Shown piece by piece: positions 10,340 to 25,300 of a stretch of DNA of 64,000 nt (within the stretch, counting starts at the first letter, position 1; each line of letters begins with the position of its first letter). The DNA is taken from NCBI GenBank assembly GCA_037783545.1, contig JBBELK010000683.1:744001-808000 (forward strand), given 5' to 3'. This DNA comes from Henricia sp. BOLD:AAB3569. Lineage: Eukaryota > Echinodermata > Asteroidea > Spinulosida > Echinasteridae. The notes under the pieces are model-generated. The model ran no database searches and was not told the origin of the DNA. It saw only the letters and a program-made list of their open reading frames with translations. A program made the position numbers and the translations under genes.

Positions 10340-13300
10340 ACTTTTGTTCTGTCGAGTAAAATATTGTTCTTCAGTAAACGTTTAAAATTACGCAAACCTG
10401 TTAGGCATTCGTCTACGACCATACCACACTAAATACACCGGTTCCCGTCTGATCACCGCAGTTAAGCAACGTTGGGCTCGGTCAGTACTTCGGTGGGAGA
10501 CCACCTGGGAATACCGAGTGTCGTAGGCACTTTTGTTCTGTCGAGTAAAATATTGTTCTTCAGGAAACGTTCAAAATTAAGCAAACCTGTTAAGCATTCG
10601 TCTCCGACCATACCACATTGAATACACCGGTTCCCGTCTGATCACCGCAGTTAAGCAACGTTGGGCTCGGTCAGTACTTCGGTGGGAGACCACCTGGGAA
10701 TACCGAGTGTCGTAGGCATTTTTGTTTTGTCGAGTAAAATATTGTTCTTCAGTAAACGTTTACAATTATGTAAACCTTTTAAGCATTCGTCTACGACCAT
10801 ACCACATTGAATACACCGGTTCCCGTCTGATCACCGCAGTTAAGCAACGTTTGGCTCGGTCAGTACTTCGGTGGGAGACCACCTGGGAATACCGAGTGTC
10901 GTAGGCACTTTTGTTCTTTCGAGTAAAATATTGTTCTTCAGGAAACGTTCAAAATTAAGCAAACCTGTTAAGCATTCGTCTACGACCATACCACATTGAA
11001 TACACTGGTTCCCGTCTGATCACCGCAGTTAAGCAACGTTGGGCTCGGTTAGTACTTCGGTGGGAGACCACATTGGAATACCGAGTGTCGTAGGCACTTT
11101 TTTTCTGTCGAGTAAAATATTGTTCTTCAGTGAACGTTTAAAATTACGCAAACGTGTTAAGCATTCGTCTACGACCATACCACACTGAATACACCGGTTC
11201 CCGTCTGATCAGCGCAGTTAAGTAACGTTGTGCTCGGTCAGTACTTAGGTGGGAGACCACCTGGGAATACCGAGTGTCGTAGTACTTTTGTTCTGTCGAG
11301 TAAAATATTGTTCTTCAGTAAACGTTTAAAAATACGCAAACCTGTTAAGCATTCGTCTATGACCATACCACATTAAATACACCGGTTCCCGTCTGATCAC
11401 CGCAGTTAAGCAACGTTGGGCTCGGTCAGTACTTCGGTGGGAGACCACCTGCGAATACCGAGAGTCGTAGGCGCTTTTGTTTTGTCGAGTAAAATATTGT
11501 TCTTCAGTAAACGTTTACAATTATGTAAACCTTTTAAGCATTCGTCTACGACCATACCACATTGAATACACCGGTTCCCGTCTGATCACCGCAGTTAAGC
11601 AACGTTGGGCTCGGTCAGTACTTCGGTGGGAGACCACCTGGGAATACCGAGTGTCGTAGGCATTTTTGTTTTGTCGAGTAAAATATTGTTCTTCAGTAAA
11701 CGTTTACAAATATGTAAACCTTTTAAGCATTCGTCTACGACCATACCACATTGAATACACCGGTTCCCGTCTGATCACCGCAGTTAAGCAACGTTGGGCT
11801 CGGTCAGTACTTCGGTGGGAGACCACCTGGGAATACCGAGTGTCGTAGGCACTTTTGTTCTTTCGAGTAAAATATTGTTCTTCAGGAAACGTTCAAAATT
11901 AAGCAAACCTGTTAAGCATTCGTCTACGACCATACCACATTGAATACACTGGTTCCCGTCTGATCACCGCAGTTAAGCAACGTTGGGCTCGGTTAGTACT
12001 TCGGTGGGAGACCACATTGGAATACCGAGTGTCGTAGGCACTTTTTTTCTGTCGAGTAAAATATTGTTCTTCAGTGAACGTTTAAAATTACGCAAACGTG
12101 TTAAGCATTCGTCTACGACCATACCACACTGAATACACCGGTTCCCGTCTGATCAGCGCAGTTAAGCAACGTTGTGCTCGGTCAGTACTTAGGTGGGAGA
12201 CCACCTGGGAATACCGAGTGAAGTAGTACTTTTGTTCTGTCGAGTAAAATATTGTTCTTCAGTAAACGTTTAAAAATACGCAAACCTGTTAAGCATTCGT
12301 CTATGACCATACCACATTAAATACACCGGTTCCCGTCTGATCACCGCAGTTAAGCAACGTTGGGCTCGGTCAGTACTTCGGTGGGAGACCACCTGCGAAT
12401 ACCGAGAGTCGTAGGCGCTTTTGTTTTGTCGAGTAAAATATTGTTCTTCAGTAAACGTTTACAATTATGTAAACCTTTTAAGCATTCGTCTACGACCATA
12501 CCACATTGAATACACCGGTTCCCGTCTGATCACCGCAGTTAAGCAACGTTGGGCTCGGTCAGTACTTCGGTGGGAGACCACCTGGGAATACCGAGTGTCG
12601 TAGGCACTTTTTTTCTGTCGAGTAAAATATTGTTCTTCAGTGAACGTTTAAAATTACGCAAACGTGTTAAGCATTCGTCTACGACCATACCACACTGAAT
12701 ACACCGGTTCCCGTCTGATCACCGCAGTTAAGCAACGTTGTGCTCGGTCAGTACTTAGGTGGGAGACCACCTGCGAATACCGAGAGTCGTAGGCGCTTTT
12801 GTTTTGTCGAGTAAAATATTGTTCTTCAGTAAACGTTTACAATTATGTAAACCTTTTAAGCATTCGTCTACGACCATACCACATTGAATACACCGGTTCC
12901 CGTCTGATCACCGCAGTTAAGCAACGTTGGGCTCGGTCAGTACTTCGGTGGGAATACCGAGTGTCGTAGGCACTTTTGTTCTGTCGAGTAAAATATTGTT
13001 CTTCAGTAAACGTTTAAAATTACGCAAACCTGTTAAGCATTCGTCTACGACCATACCACACTAAATACACCGGTTCCCGTCTGATCACCGCAGTTAAGCA
13101 ACGTTGGGCTCGGTCAGTACTTCGGTGGGAGACCACCTGGGAATACCGAGTGTCGTAGGCACTTTTGTTCTGTCGAGTAAAATATTGTTCTTCAGGAAAC
13201 GTTCAAAATTAAGCAAACCTGTTAAGCATTCGTCTCCGACCATACCACATTGAATACACCGGTTCCCGTCTGATCACCGCAGTTAAGCAACGTTGGGCTC

Positions 13301-16300
13301 GGTCAGTACTTCGGTGGGAGACCACCTGGGAATACCGAGTGTCGTAGGCATTTTTGTTTTGTCGAGTAAAATATTGTTCTTCAGTAAACGTTTACAATTA
13401 TGTAAACCTTTTAAGCATTCGTCTACGACCATACCACATTGAATACACCGGTTCCCGTCTGATCACCGCAGTTAAGCAACGTTTGGCTCGGTCAGTACTT
13501 CGGTGGGAGACCACCTGGGAATACCGAGTGTCGTAGGCACTTTTGTTCTTTCGAGTAAAATATTGTTCTTCAGGAAACGTTCAAAATTAAGCAAACCTGT
13601 TAAGCATTCGTCTACGACCATACCACATTGAATACACTGGTTCCCGTCTGATCACCGCAGTTAAGCAACGTTGGGCTCGGTTAGTACTTCGGTGGGAGAC
13701 CACATTGGAATACCGAGTGTCGTAGGCACTTTTTTTCTGTCGAGTAAAATATTGTTCTTCAGTGAACGTTTAAAATTACGCAAACGTGTTAAGCATTCGT
13801 CTACGACCATACCACACTGAATACACCGGTTCCCGTCTGATCAGCGCAGTTAAGCAACGTTGTGCTCGGTCAGTACTTAGGTGGGAGACCACCTGGGAAT
13901 ACCGAGTGTCGTAGTACTTTTGTTCTGTCGAGTAAAATATTGTTCTTCAGTAAACGTTTAAAAATACGCAAACCTGTTAAGCATTCGTCTATGACCATAC
14001 CACATTAAATACACCGGTTCCCGTCTGATCACCGCAGTTAAGCAACGTTGGGCTCGGTCAGTACTTCGGTGGGAGACCACCTGCGAATACCGAGAGTCGT
14101 AGGCGCTTTTGTTTTGTCGAGTAAAATATTGTTCTTCAGTAAACGTTTACAATTATGTAAACCTTTTAAGCATTCGTCTACGACCATACCACATTGAATA
14201 CACCGGTTCCCGTCTGATCACCGCAGTTAAGCAACGTTGGGCTCGGTCAGTACTTCGGTGGGAGACCACCTGGGAATACCGAGTGTCGTAGGCATTTTTG
14301 TTTTGTCGAGTAAAATATTGTTCTTCAGTAAACGTTTACAAATATGTAAACCTTTTAAGCATTCGTCTACGACCATACCACATTGAATACACCGGTTCCC
14401 GTCTGATCACCGCAGTTAAGCAACGTTGGGCTCGGTCAGTACTTCGGTGGGAGACCACCTGGGAATACCGAGTGTCGTAGGCACTTTTGTTCTTTCGAGT
14501 AAAATATTGTTCTTCAGGAAACGTTCAAAATTAAGCAAACCTGTTAAGCATTCGTCTACGACCATACCACATTGAATACACTGGTTCCCGTCTGATCACC
14601 GCAGTTAAGCAACGTTGGGCTCGGTTAGTACTTCGGTGGGAGACCACATTGGAATACCGAGTGTCGTAGGCACTTTTTTTCTGTCGAGTAAAATATTGTT
14701 CTTCAGTGAACGTTTAAAATTACGCAAACGTGTTAAGCATTCGTCTACGACCATACCACACTGAATACACCGGTTCCCGTCTGATCAGCGCAGTTAAGCA
14801 ACGTTGTGCTCGGTCAGTACTTAGGTGGGAGACCACCTGGGAATACCGAGTGAAGTAGTTCTTTTGTTCTGTCGAGTAAAATATTGTTCTTCAGTAAACG
14901 TTTAAAAATACGCAAACCTGTTAAGCATTCGTCTATGACCATACCACATTAAATACACCGGTTCCCGTCTGATCACCGCAGTTAAGCAACGTTGGGCTCG
15001 GTCAGTACTTCGGTGGGAGACCACCTGCGAATACCGAGAGTCGTAGGCGCTTTTGTTTTGTCGAGTAAAATATTGTTCTTCAGTAAACGTTTACAATTAT
15101 GTAAACCTTTTAAGCATTCGTCTACGACCATACCACATTGAATACACCGGTTCCCGTCTGATCACCGCAGTTAAGCAACGTTGGGCTCGGTCAGTACTTC
15201 GGTGGGAGACCACCTTGGAATACCGAGTGTCGTAGGCACTTTTTTTCTGTCGAGTAAAATATTGTTCTTCAGTGAACGTTTAAAATTACGCAAACGTGTT
15301 AAGCATTCGTCTACGACCATACCACACTGAATACACCGGTTCCCGTCTGATCACCGCAGTTAAGCAACGTTGGGCTCGGTCAGTACTTCGGTGGGAGACC
15401 ACCTTGGAATACCGAGTGTCGTAGGCACTTTTTTTCTGTCGAGTAAAATATTGTTCTTCAGTGAACGTTTAAAATTACGCAAACGTGTTAAGCATTCGTC
15501 TACGACCATACCACACTGAATACACCGGTTCCCGTCTGATCACCGCAGTTAAGCAACGTTGTGCTCGGTCAGTACTTAGGTGGGAGACCACCTGCGAATA
15601 CCGAGAGTCGTAGGCGCTTTTGTTTTGTCGAGTAAAATATTGTTCTTCAGTAAACGTTTACAATTATGTAAACCTTTTAAGCATTCGTCTACGACCATAC
15701 CACATTGAATACACCGGTTCCCGTCTGATCACCGCAGTTAAGCAACGTTGGGCTCGGTCAGTACTTCGGTGGGAATACCGAGTGTCGTAGGCACTTTTGT
15801 TCTGTCGAGTAAAATATTGTTCTTCAGTAAACGTTTAAAATTACGCAAACCTGTTAGGCATTCGTCTACGACCATACCACACTAAATACACCGGTTCCCG
15901 TCTGATCACCGCAGTTAAGCAACGTTGGGCTCGGTCAGTACTTCGGTGGGAGACCACCTGGGAATACCGAGTGTCGTAGGCACTTTTGTTCTGTCGAGTA
16001 AAATATTGTTCTTCAGGAAACGTTCAAAATTAAGCAAACCTGTTAAGCATTCGTCTCCGACCATACCACATTGAATACACCGGTTCCCGTCTGATCACCG
16101 CAGTTAAGCAACGTTGGGCTCGGTCAGTACTTCGGTGGGAGACCACCTGGGAATACCGAGTGTCGTAGGCATTTTTGTTTTGTCGAGTAAAATATTGTTC
16201 TTCAGTAAACGTTTACAATTATGTAAACCTTTTAAGCATTCGTCTACGACCATACCACATTGAATACACCGGTTCCCGTCTGATCACCGCATTTAAGCAA

Positions 16301-19300
16301 CGTTTGGCTCGGTCAGTACTTCGGTGGGAGACCACCTGGGAATACCGAGTGTCGTAGGCACTTTTGTTCTTTCGAGTAAAATATTGTTCTTCAGGAAACG
16401 TTCAAAATTAAGCAAACCTGTTAAGCATTCGTCTACGACCATACCACATTGAATACACTGGTTCCCGTCTGATCACCGCAGTTAAGCAACGTTGGGCTCG
16501 GTTAGTACTTCGGTGGGAGACCACATTGGAATACCGAGTGTCGTAGGCACTTTTTTTCTGTCGAGTAAAATATTGTTCTTCAGTGAACGTTTAAAATTAC
16601 GCAAACGTGTTAAGCATTCGTCTACGACCATACCACACTGAATACACCGGTTCCCGTCTGATCAGCGCAGTTAAGCAACGTTGTGCTCGGTCAGTACTTA
16701 GGTGGGAGACCACCTGGGAATACCGAGTGTCGTAGTACTTTTGTTCTGTCGAGTAAAATATTGTTCTTCAGTAAACGTTTAAAAATACGCAAACCTGTTA
16801 AGCATTCGTCTATGACCATACCACATTAAATACACCGGTTCCCGTCTGATCACCGCAGTTAAGCAACGTTGGGCTCGGTCAGTACTTCGGTGGGAGACCA
16901 CCTGCGAATACCGAGAGTCGTAGGCGCTTTTGTTTTGTCGAGTAAAATATTGTTCTTCAGTAAACGTTTACAATTATGTAAACCTTTTAAGCATTCGTCT
17001 ACGACCATACCACATTGAATACACCGGTTCCCGTCTGATCACCGCAGTTAAGCAACGTTGGGCTCGGTCAGTACTTCGGTGGGAGACCACCTGGGAATAC
17101 CGAGTGTCGTAGGCATTTTTGTTTTGTCGAGTAAAATATTGTTCTTCAGTAAACGTTTACAAATATGTAAACCTTTTAAGCATTCGTCTACGACCATACC
17201 ACATTGAATACACCGGTTCCCGTCTGATCACCGCAGTTAAGCAACGTTGGGCTCGGTCAGTACTTCGGTGGGAGACCACCTGGGAATACCGAGTGTCGTA
17301 GGCACTTTTGTTCTTTCGAGTAAAATATTGTTCTTCAGGAAACGTTCAAAATTAAGCAAACCTGTTAAGCATTCGTCTACGACCATACCACATTGAATAC
17401 ACTGGTTCCCGTCTGATCACCGCAGTTAAGCAACGTTGGGCTCGGTTAGTACTTCGGTGGGAGACCACATTGGAATACCGAGTGTCGTAGGCACTTTTTT
17501 TCTGTCGAGTAAAATATTGTTCTTCAGTGAACGTTTAAAATTACGCAAACGTGTTAAGCATTCGTCTACGACCATACCACACTGAATACACCGGTTCCCG
17601 TCTGATCAGCGCAGTTAAGCAACGTTGTGCTCGGTCAGTACTTAGGTGGGAGACCACCTGGGAATACCGAGTGAAGTAGTACTTTTGTTCTGTCGAGTAA
17701 AATATTGTTCTTCAGTAAACGTTTAAAAATACGCAAACCTGTTAAGCATTCGTCTATGACCATACCACATTAAATACACCGGTTCCCGTCTGATCACCGC
17801 AGTTAAGCAACGTTGGGCTCGGTCAGTACTTCGGTGGGAGACCACCTGCGAATACCGAGAGTCGTAGGCGCTTTTGTTTTGTCGAGTAAAATATTGTTCT
17901 TCAGTAAACGTTTACAATTATGTAAACCTTTTAAGCATTCGTCTACGACCATACCACATTGAATACACCGGTTCCCGTCTGATCACCGCAGTTAAGCAAC
18001 GTTGGGCTCGGTCAGTACTTCGGTGGGAGACCACCTGGGAATACCGAGTGTCGTAGGCACTTTTTTTCTGTCGAGTAAAATATTGTTCTTCAGTGAACGT
18101 TTAAAATTACGCAAACGTGTTAAGCATTCGTCTACGACCATACCACACTGAATACACCGGTTCCCGTCTGATCACCGCAGTTAAGCAACGTTGTGCTCGG
18201 TCAGTACTTAGGTGGGAGACCACCTGCGAATACCGAGAGTCGTAGGCGCTTTTGTTTTGTCGAGTAAAATATTGTTCTTCAGTAAACGTTTACAATTATG
18301 TAAACCTTTTAAGCATTCGTCTACGACCATACCACATTGAATACACCGGTTCCCGTCTGATCACCGCAGTTAAGCAACGTTGGGCTCGGTCAGTACTTCG
18401 GTGGGAATACCGAGTGTCGTAGGCACTTTTGTTCTGTCGAGTAAAATATTGTTCTTCAGTAAACGTTTAAAATTACGCAAACCTGTTAAGCATTCGTCTA
18501 CGACCATACCACACTAAATACACCGGTTCCCGTCTGATCACCGCAGTTAAGCAACGTTGGGCTCGGTCAGTACTTCGGTGGGAGACCACCTGGGAATACC
18601 GAGTGTCGTAGGCACTTTTGTTCTGTCGAGTAAAATATTGTTCTTCAGGAAACGTTCAAAATTAAGCAAACCTGTTAAGCATTCGTCTCCGACCATACCA
18701 CATTGAATACACCGGTTCCCGTCTGATCACCGCAGTTAAGCAACGTTGGGCTCGGTCAGTACTTCGGTGGGAGACCACCTGGGAATACCGAGTGTCGTAG
18801 GCATTTTTGTTTTGTCGAGTAAAATATTGTTCTTCAGTAAACGTTTACAATTATGTAAACCTTTTAAGCATTCGTCTACGACCATACCACATTGAATACA
18901 CCAGTTCCCGTCTGATCACCGCAGTTAAGCAACGTTTGGCTCGGTCAGTACTTCGGTGGGAGACCACCTGGGAATACCGAGTGTCGTAGGCACTTTTGTT
19001 CTTTCGAGTAAAATATTGTTCTTCAGGAAACGTTCAAAATTAAGCAAACCTGTTAAGCATTCGTCTACGACCATACCACATTGAATACACTGGTTCCCGT
19101 CTGATCACCGCAGTTAAGCAACGTTGGGCTCGGTTAGTACTTCGGTGGGAGACCACATTGGAATACCGAGTGTCGTAGGCACTTTTTTTCTGTCGAGTAA
19201 AATATTGTTCTTCAGTGAACGTTTAAAATTACGCAAACGTGTTAAGCATTCGTCTACGACCATACCACACTGAATACACCGGTTCCCGTCTGATCAGCGC

Positions 19301-22300
19301 AGTTAAGCAACGTTGTGCTCGGTCAGTACTTAGGTGGGAGACCACCTGGGAATACCGAGTGTCGTAGTACTTTTGTTCTGTCGAGTAAAATATTGTTCTT
19401 CAGTAAACGTTTAAAAATACGCAAACCTGTTAAGCATTCGTCTATGACCATACCACATTAAATACACCGGTTCCCGTCTGATCACCGCAGTTAAGCAACG
19501 TTGGGCTCGGTCAGTACTTCGGTGGGAGACCACCTGCGAATACCGAGAGTCGTAGGCGCTTTTGTTTTGTCGAGTAAAATATTGTTCTTCAGTAAACGTT
19601 TACAATTATGTAAACCTTTTAAGCATTCGTCTACGACCATACCACATTGAATACACCGGTTCCCGTCTGATCACCGCAGTTAAGCAACGTTGGGCTCGGT
19701 CAGTACTTCGGTGGGAGACCACCTGGGAATACCGAGTGTCGTAGGCATTTTTGTTTTGTCGAGTAAAATATTGTTCTTCAGTAAACGTTTACAAATATGT
19801 AAACCTTTTAAGCATTCGTCTACGACCATACCACATTGAATACACCGGTTCCCGTCTGATCACCGCAGTTAAGCAACGTTGGGCTCGGTCAGTACTTCGG
19901 TGGGAGACCACCTGGGAATACCGAGTGTCGTAGGCACTTTTGTTCTTTCGAGTAAAATATTGTTCTTCAGGAAACGTTCAAAATTAAGCAAACCTGTTAA
20001 GCATTCGTCTACGACCATACCACATTGAATACACTGGTTCCCGTCTGATCACCGCAGTTAAGCAACGTTGGGCTCGGTTAGTACTTCGGTGGGAGACCAC
20101 ATTGGAATACCGAGTGTCGTAGGCACTTTTTTTCTGTCGAGTAAAATATTGTTCTTCAGTGAACGTTTAAAATTACGCAAACGTGTTAAGCATTCGTCTA
20201 CGACCATACCACACTGAATACACCGGTTCCCGTCTGATCAGCGCAGTTAAGCAACGTTGTGCTCGGTCAGTACTTAGGTGGGAGACCACCTGGGAATACC
20301 GAGTGAAGTAGTTCTTTTGTTCTGTCGAGTAAAATATTGTTCTTCAGTAAACGTTTAAAAATACGCAAACCTGTTAAGCATTCGTCTATGACCATACCAC
20401 ATTAAATACACCGGTTCCCGTCTGATCACCGCAGTTAAGCAACGTTGGGCTCGGTCAGTACTTCGGTGGGAGACCACCTGCGAATACCGAGAGTCGTAGG
20501 CGCTTTTGTTTTGTCGAGTAAAATATTGTTCTTCAGTAAACGTTTACAATTATGTAAACCTTTTAAGCATTCGTCTACGACCATACCACATTGAATACAC
20601 CGGTTCCCGTCTGATCACCGCAGTTAAGCAACGTTGGGCTCGGTCAGTACTTCGGTGGGAGACCACCTGGGAATACCGAGTGTCGTAGGCACTTTTTTTC
20701 TGTCGAGTAAAATATTGTTCTTCAGTGAACGTTTAAAATTACGCAAACGTGTTAAGCATTCGTCTACGACCATACCACACTGAATACACCGGTTCCCGTC
20801 TGATCACCGCAGTTAAGCAACGTTGTGCTCGGTCAGTACTTAGGTGGGAGACCACCTGCGAATACCGAGAGTCGTAGGCGCTTTTGTTTTGTCGAGTAAA
20901 ATATTGTTCTTCAGTAAACGTTTACAATTATGTAAACCTTTTAAGCATTCGTCTACGACCATACCACATTGAATACACCGGTTCCCGTCTGATCACCGCA
21001 GTTAAGCAACGTTGGGCTCGGTCAGTACTTCGGTGGGAATACCGAGTGTCGTAGGCACTTTTGTTCTGTCGAGTAAAATATTGTTCTTCAGTAAACGTTT
21101 AAAATTACGCAAACCTGTTAAGCATTCGTCTACGACCATACCACACTAAATACACCGGTTCCCGTCTGATCACCGCAGTTAAGCAACGTTGGGCTCGGTC
21201 AGTACTTCGGTGGGAGACCACCTGGGAATACCGAGTGTCGTAGGCACTTTTGTTCTGTCGAGTAAAATATTGTTCTTCAGGAAACGTTCAAAATTAAGCA
21301 AACCTGTTAAGCATTCGTCTCCGACCATACCACATTGAATACACCGGTTCCCGTCTGATCACCGCAGTTAAGCAACGTTGGGCTCGGTCAGTACTTCGGT
21401 GGGAGACCACCTGGGAATACCGAGTGTCGTAGGCATTTTTGTTTTGTCGAGTAAAATATTGTTCTTCAGTAAACGTTTACAATTATGTAAACCTTTTAAG
21501 CATTCGTCTACGACCATACCACATTGAATACACCGGTTCCCGTCTGATCACCGCAGTTAAGCAACGTTTGGCTCGGTCAGTACTTCGGTGGGAGACCACC
21601 TGGGAATACCGAGTGTCGTAGGCACTTTTGTTCTTTCGAGTAAAATATTGTTCTTCAGGAAACGTTCAAAATTAAGCAAACCTGTTAAGCATTCGTCTAC
21701 GACCATACCACATTGAATACACTGGTTCCCGTCTGATCACCGCAGTTAAGCAACGTTGGGCTCGGTTAGTACTTCGGTGGGAGACCACATTGGAATACCG
21801 AGTGTCGTAGGCACTTTTTTTCTGTCGAGTAAAATATTGTTCTTCAGTGAACGTTTAAAATTACGCAAACGTGTTAAGCATTCGTCTACGACCATACCAC
21901 ACTGAATACACCGGTTCCCGTCTGATCAGCGCAGTTAAGCAACGTTGTGCTCGGTCAGTACTTAGGTGGGAGACCACCTGGGAATACCGAGTGTCGTAGT
22001 ACTTTTGTTCTGTCGAGTAAAATATTGTTCTTCAGTAAACGTTTAAAAATACGCAAACCTGTTAAGCATTCGTCTATGACCATACCACATTAAATACACC
22101 GGTTCCCGTCTGATCACCGCAGTTAAGCAACGTTGGGCTCGGTCAGTACTTCGGTGGGAGACCACCTGCGAATACCGAGAGTCGTAGGCGCTTTTGTTTT
22201 GTCGAGTAAAATATTGTTCTTCAGTAAACGTTTACAATTATGTAAACCTTTTAAGCATTCGTCTACGACCATACCACATTGAATACACCGGTTCCCGTCT

Positions 22301-25300
22301 GATCACCGCAGTTAAGCAACGTTGGGCTCGGTCAGTACTTCGGTGGGAGACCACCTGGGAATACCGAGTGTCGTAGGCATTTTTGTTTTGTCGAGTAAAA
22401 TATTGTTCTTCAGTAAACGTTTACAAATATGTAAACCTTTTAAGCATTCGTCTACGACCATACCACATTGAATACACCGGTTCCCGTCTGATCACCGCAG
22501 TTAAGCAACGTTGGGCTCGGTCAGTACTTCGGTGGGAGACCACCTGGGAATACCGAGTGTCGTAGGCACTTTTGTTCTTTCGAGTAAAATATTGTTCTTC
22601 AGGAAACGTTCAAAATTAAGCAAACCTGTTAAGCATTCGTCTACGACCATACCACATTGAATACACTGGTTCCCGTCTGATCACCGCAGTTAAGCAACGT
22701 TGGGCTCGGTTAGTACTTCGGTGGGAGACCACATTGGAATACCGAGTGTCGTAGGCACTTTTTTTCTGTCGAGTAAAATATTGTTCTTCAGTGAACGTTT
22801 AAAATTACGCAAACGTGTTAAGCATTCGTCTACGACCATACCACATTGAATACACCGGTTCCCGTCTGATCACCGCAGTTAAGCAACGTTGGGCTCGGTC
22901 AGTACTTCGGTGGGAGACCACCTGGGAATACCGAGTGTCGTAGGCATTTTTGTTTTGTCGAGTAAAATATTGTTCTTCAGTAAACGTTTACAAATATGTA
23001 AACCTTTTAAGCATTCGTCGACGACCATACTACATTGAATACACCGGTTTCCGTCTAATCACCGCAGTTAAGCAACGTTTGGCTCGGTCAGTACTTCGGT
23101 GGGAGACCACCTTGGAATACCGAGTGTCGTAGGCACTTTTTTTCTGTCGAGTAAAATATTGTTCTTCAGTGAACGTTTAAAATTACGCAAACGTGTTAAG
23201 CATTCGTCTACGACCATACCACACTGAATACACCGGTTCCCGTCTGATCACCGCAGTTAAGCAACGTTGTGCTCGGTCAGTACTTAGGTGGGAGACCACC
23301 TGCGAATACCGAGAGTCGTAGGCGCTTTTGTTTTGTCGAGTAAAATATTGTTCTTCAGTAAACGTTTACAATTATGTAAACCTTTTAAGCATTCGTCTAC
23401 GACCATACCACATTGAATACACCGGTTCCCGTCTGATCACCGCAGTTAAGCAACGTTGGGCTCGGTCAGTACTTCGGTGGGAATACCGAGTGTCGTAGGC
23501 ACTTTTGTTCTGTCGAGTAAAATATTGTTCTTCAGTAAACGTTTAAAATTACGCAAACCTGTTAGGCATTCGTCTACGACCATACCACACTAAATACACC
23601 GGTTCCCGTCTGATCACCGCAGTTAAGCAACGTTGGGCTCGGTCAGTACTTCGGTGGGAGACCACCTGGGAATACCGAGTGTCGTAGGCACTTTTGTTCT
23701 GTCGAGTAAAATATTGTTCTTCAGGAAACGTTCAAAATTAAGCAAACCTGTTAAGCATTCGTCTCCGACCATACCACATTGAATACACCGGTTCCCGTCT
23801 GATCACCGCAGTTAAGCAACGTTGGGCTCGGTCAGTACTTCGGTGGGAGACCACCTGGGAATACCGAGTGTCGTAGGCATTTTTGTTTTGTCGAGTAAAA
23901 TATTGTTCTTCAGTAAACGTTTACAATTATGTAAACCTTTTAAGCATTCGTCTACGACCATACCACATTGAATACACCGGTTCCCGTCTGATCACCGCAG
24001 TTAAGCAACGTTTGGCTCGGTCAGTACTTCGGTGGGAGACCACCTGGGAATACCGAGTGTCGTAGGCACTTTTGTTCTTTCGAGTAAAATATTGTTCTTC
24101 AGGAAACGTTCAAAATTAAGCAAACCTGTTAAGCATTCGTCTACGACCATACCACATTGAATACACTGGTTCCCGTCTGATCACCGCAGTTAAGCAACGT
24201 TGGGCTCGGTTAGTACTTCGGTGGGAGACCACATTGGAATACCGAGTGTCGTAGGCACTTTTTTTCTGTCGAGTAAAATATTGTTCTTCAGTGAACGTTT
24301 AAAATTACGCAAACGTGTTAAGCATTCGTCTACGACCATACCACACTGAATACACCGGTTCCCGTCTGATCAGCGCAGTTAAGCAACGTTGTGCTCGGTC
24401 AGTACTTAGGTGGGAGACCACCTGGGAATACCGAGTGTCGTAGTACTTTTGTTCTGTCGAGTAAAATATTGTTCTTCAGTAAACGTTTAAAAATACGCAA
24501 ACCTGTTAAGCATTCGTCTATGACCATACCACATTAAATACACCGGTTCCCGTCTGATCACCGCAGTTAAGCAACGTTGGGCTCGGTCAGTACTTCGGTG
24601 GGAGACCACCTGCGAATACCGAGAGTCGTAGGCGCTTTTGTTTTGTCGAGTAAAATATTGTTCTTCAGTAAACGTTTACAATTATGTAAACCTTTTAAGC
24701 ATTCGTCTACGACCATACCACATTGAATACACCGGTTCCCGTCTGATCACCGCAGTTAAGCAACGTTGGGCTCGGTCAGTACTTCGGTGGGAGACCACCT
24801 GGGAATACCGAGTGTCGTAGGCATTTTTGTTTTGTCGAGTAAAATATTGTTCTTCAGTAAACGTTTACAAATATGTAAACCTTTTAAGCATTCGTCTACG
24901 ACCATACCACATTGAATACACCGGTTCCCGTCTGATCACCGCAGTTAAGCAACGTTGGGCTCGGTCAGTACTTCGGTGGGAGACCACCTGGGAATACCGA
25001 GTGTCGTAGGCACTTTTGTTCTTTCGAGTAAAATATTGTTCTTCAGGAAACGTTCAAAATTAAGCAAACCTGTTAAGCATTCGTCTACGACCATACCACA
25101 TTGAATACACTGGTTCCCGTCTGATCACCGCAGTTAAGCAACGTTGGGCTCGGTTAGTACTTCGGTGGGAGACCACATTGGAATACCGAGTGTCGTAGGC
25201 ACTTTTTTTCTGTCGAGTAAAATATTGTTCTTCAGTGAACGTTTAAAATTACGCAAACGTGTTAAGCATTCGTCTACGACCATACCACACTGAATACACC

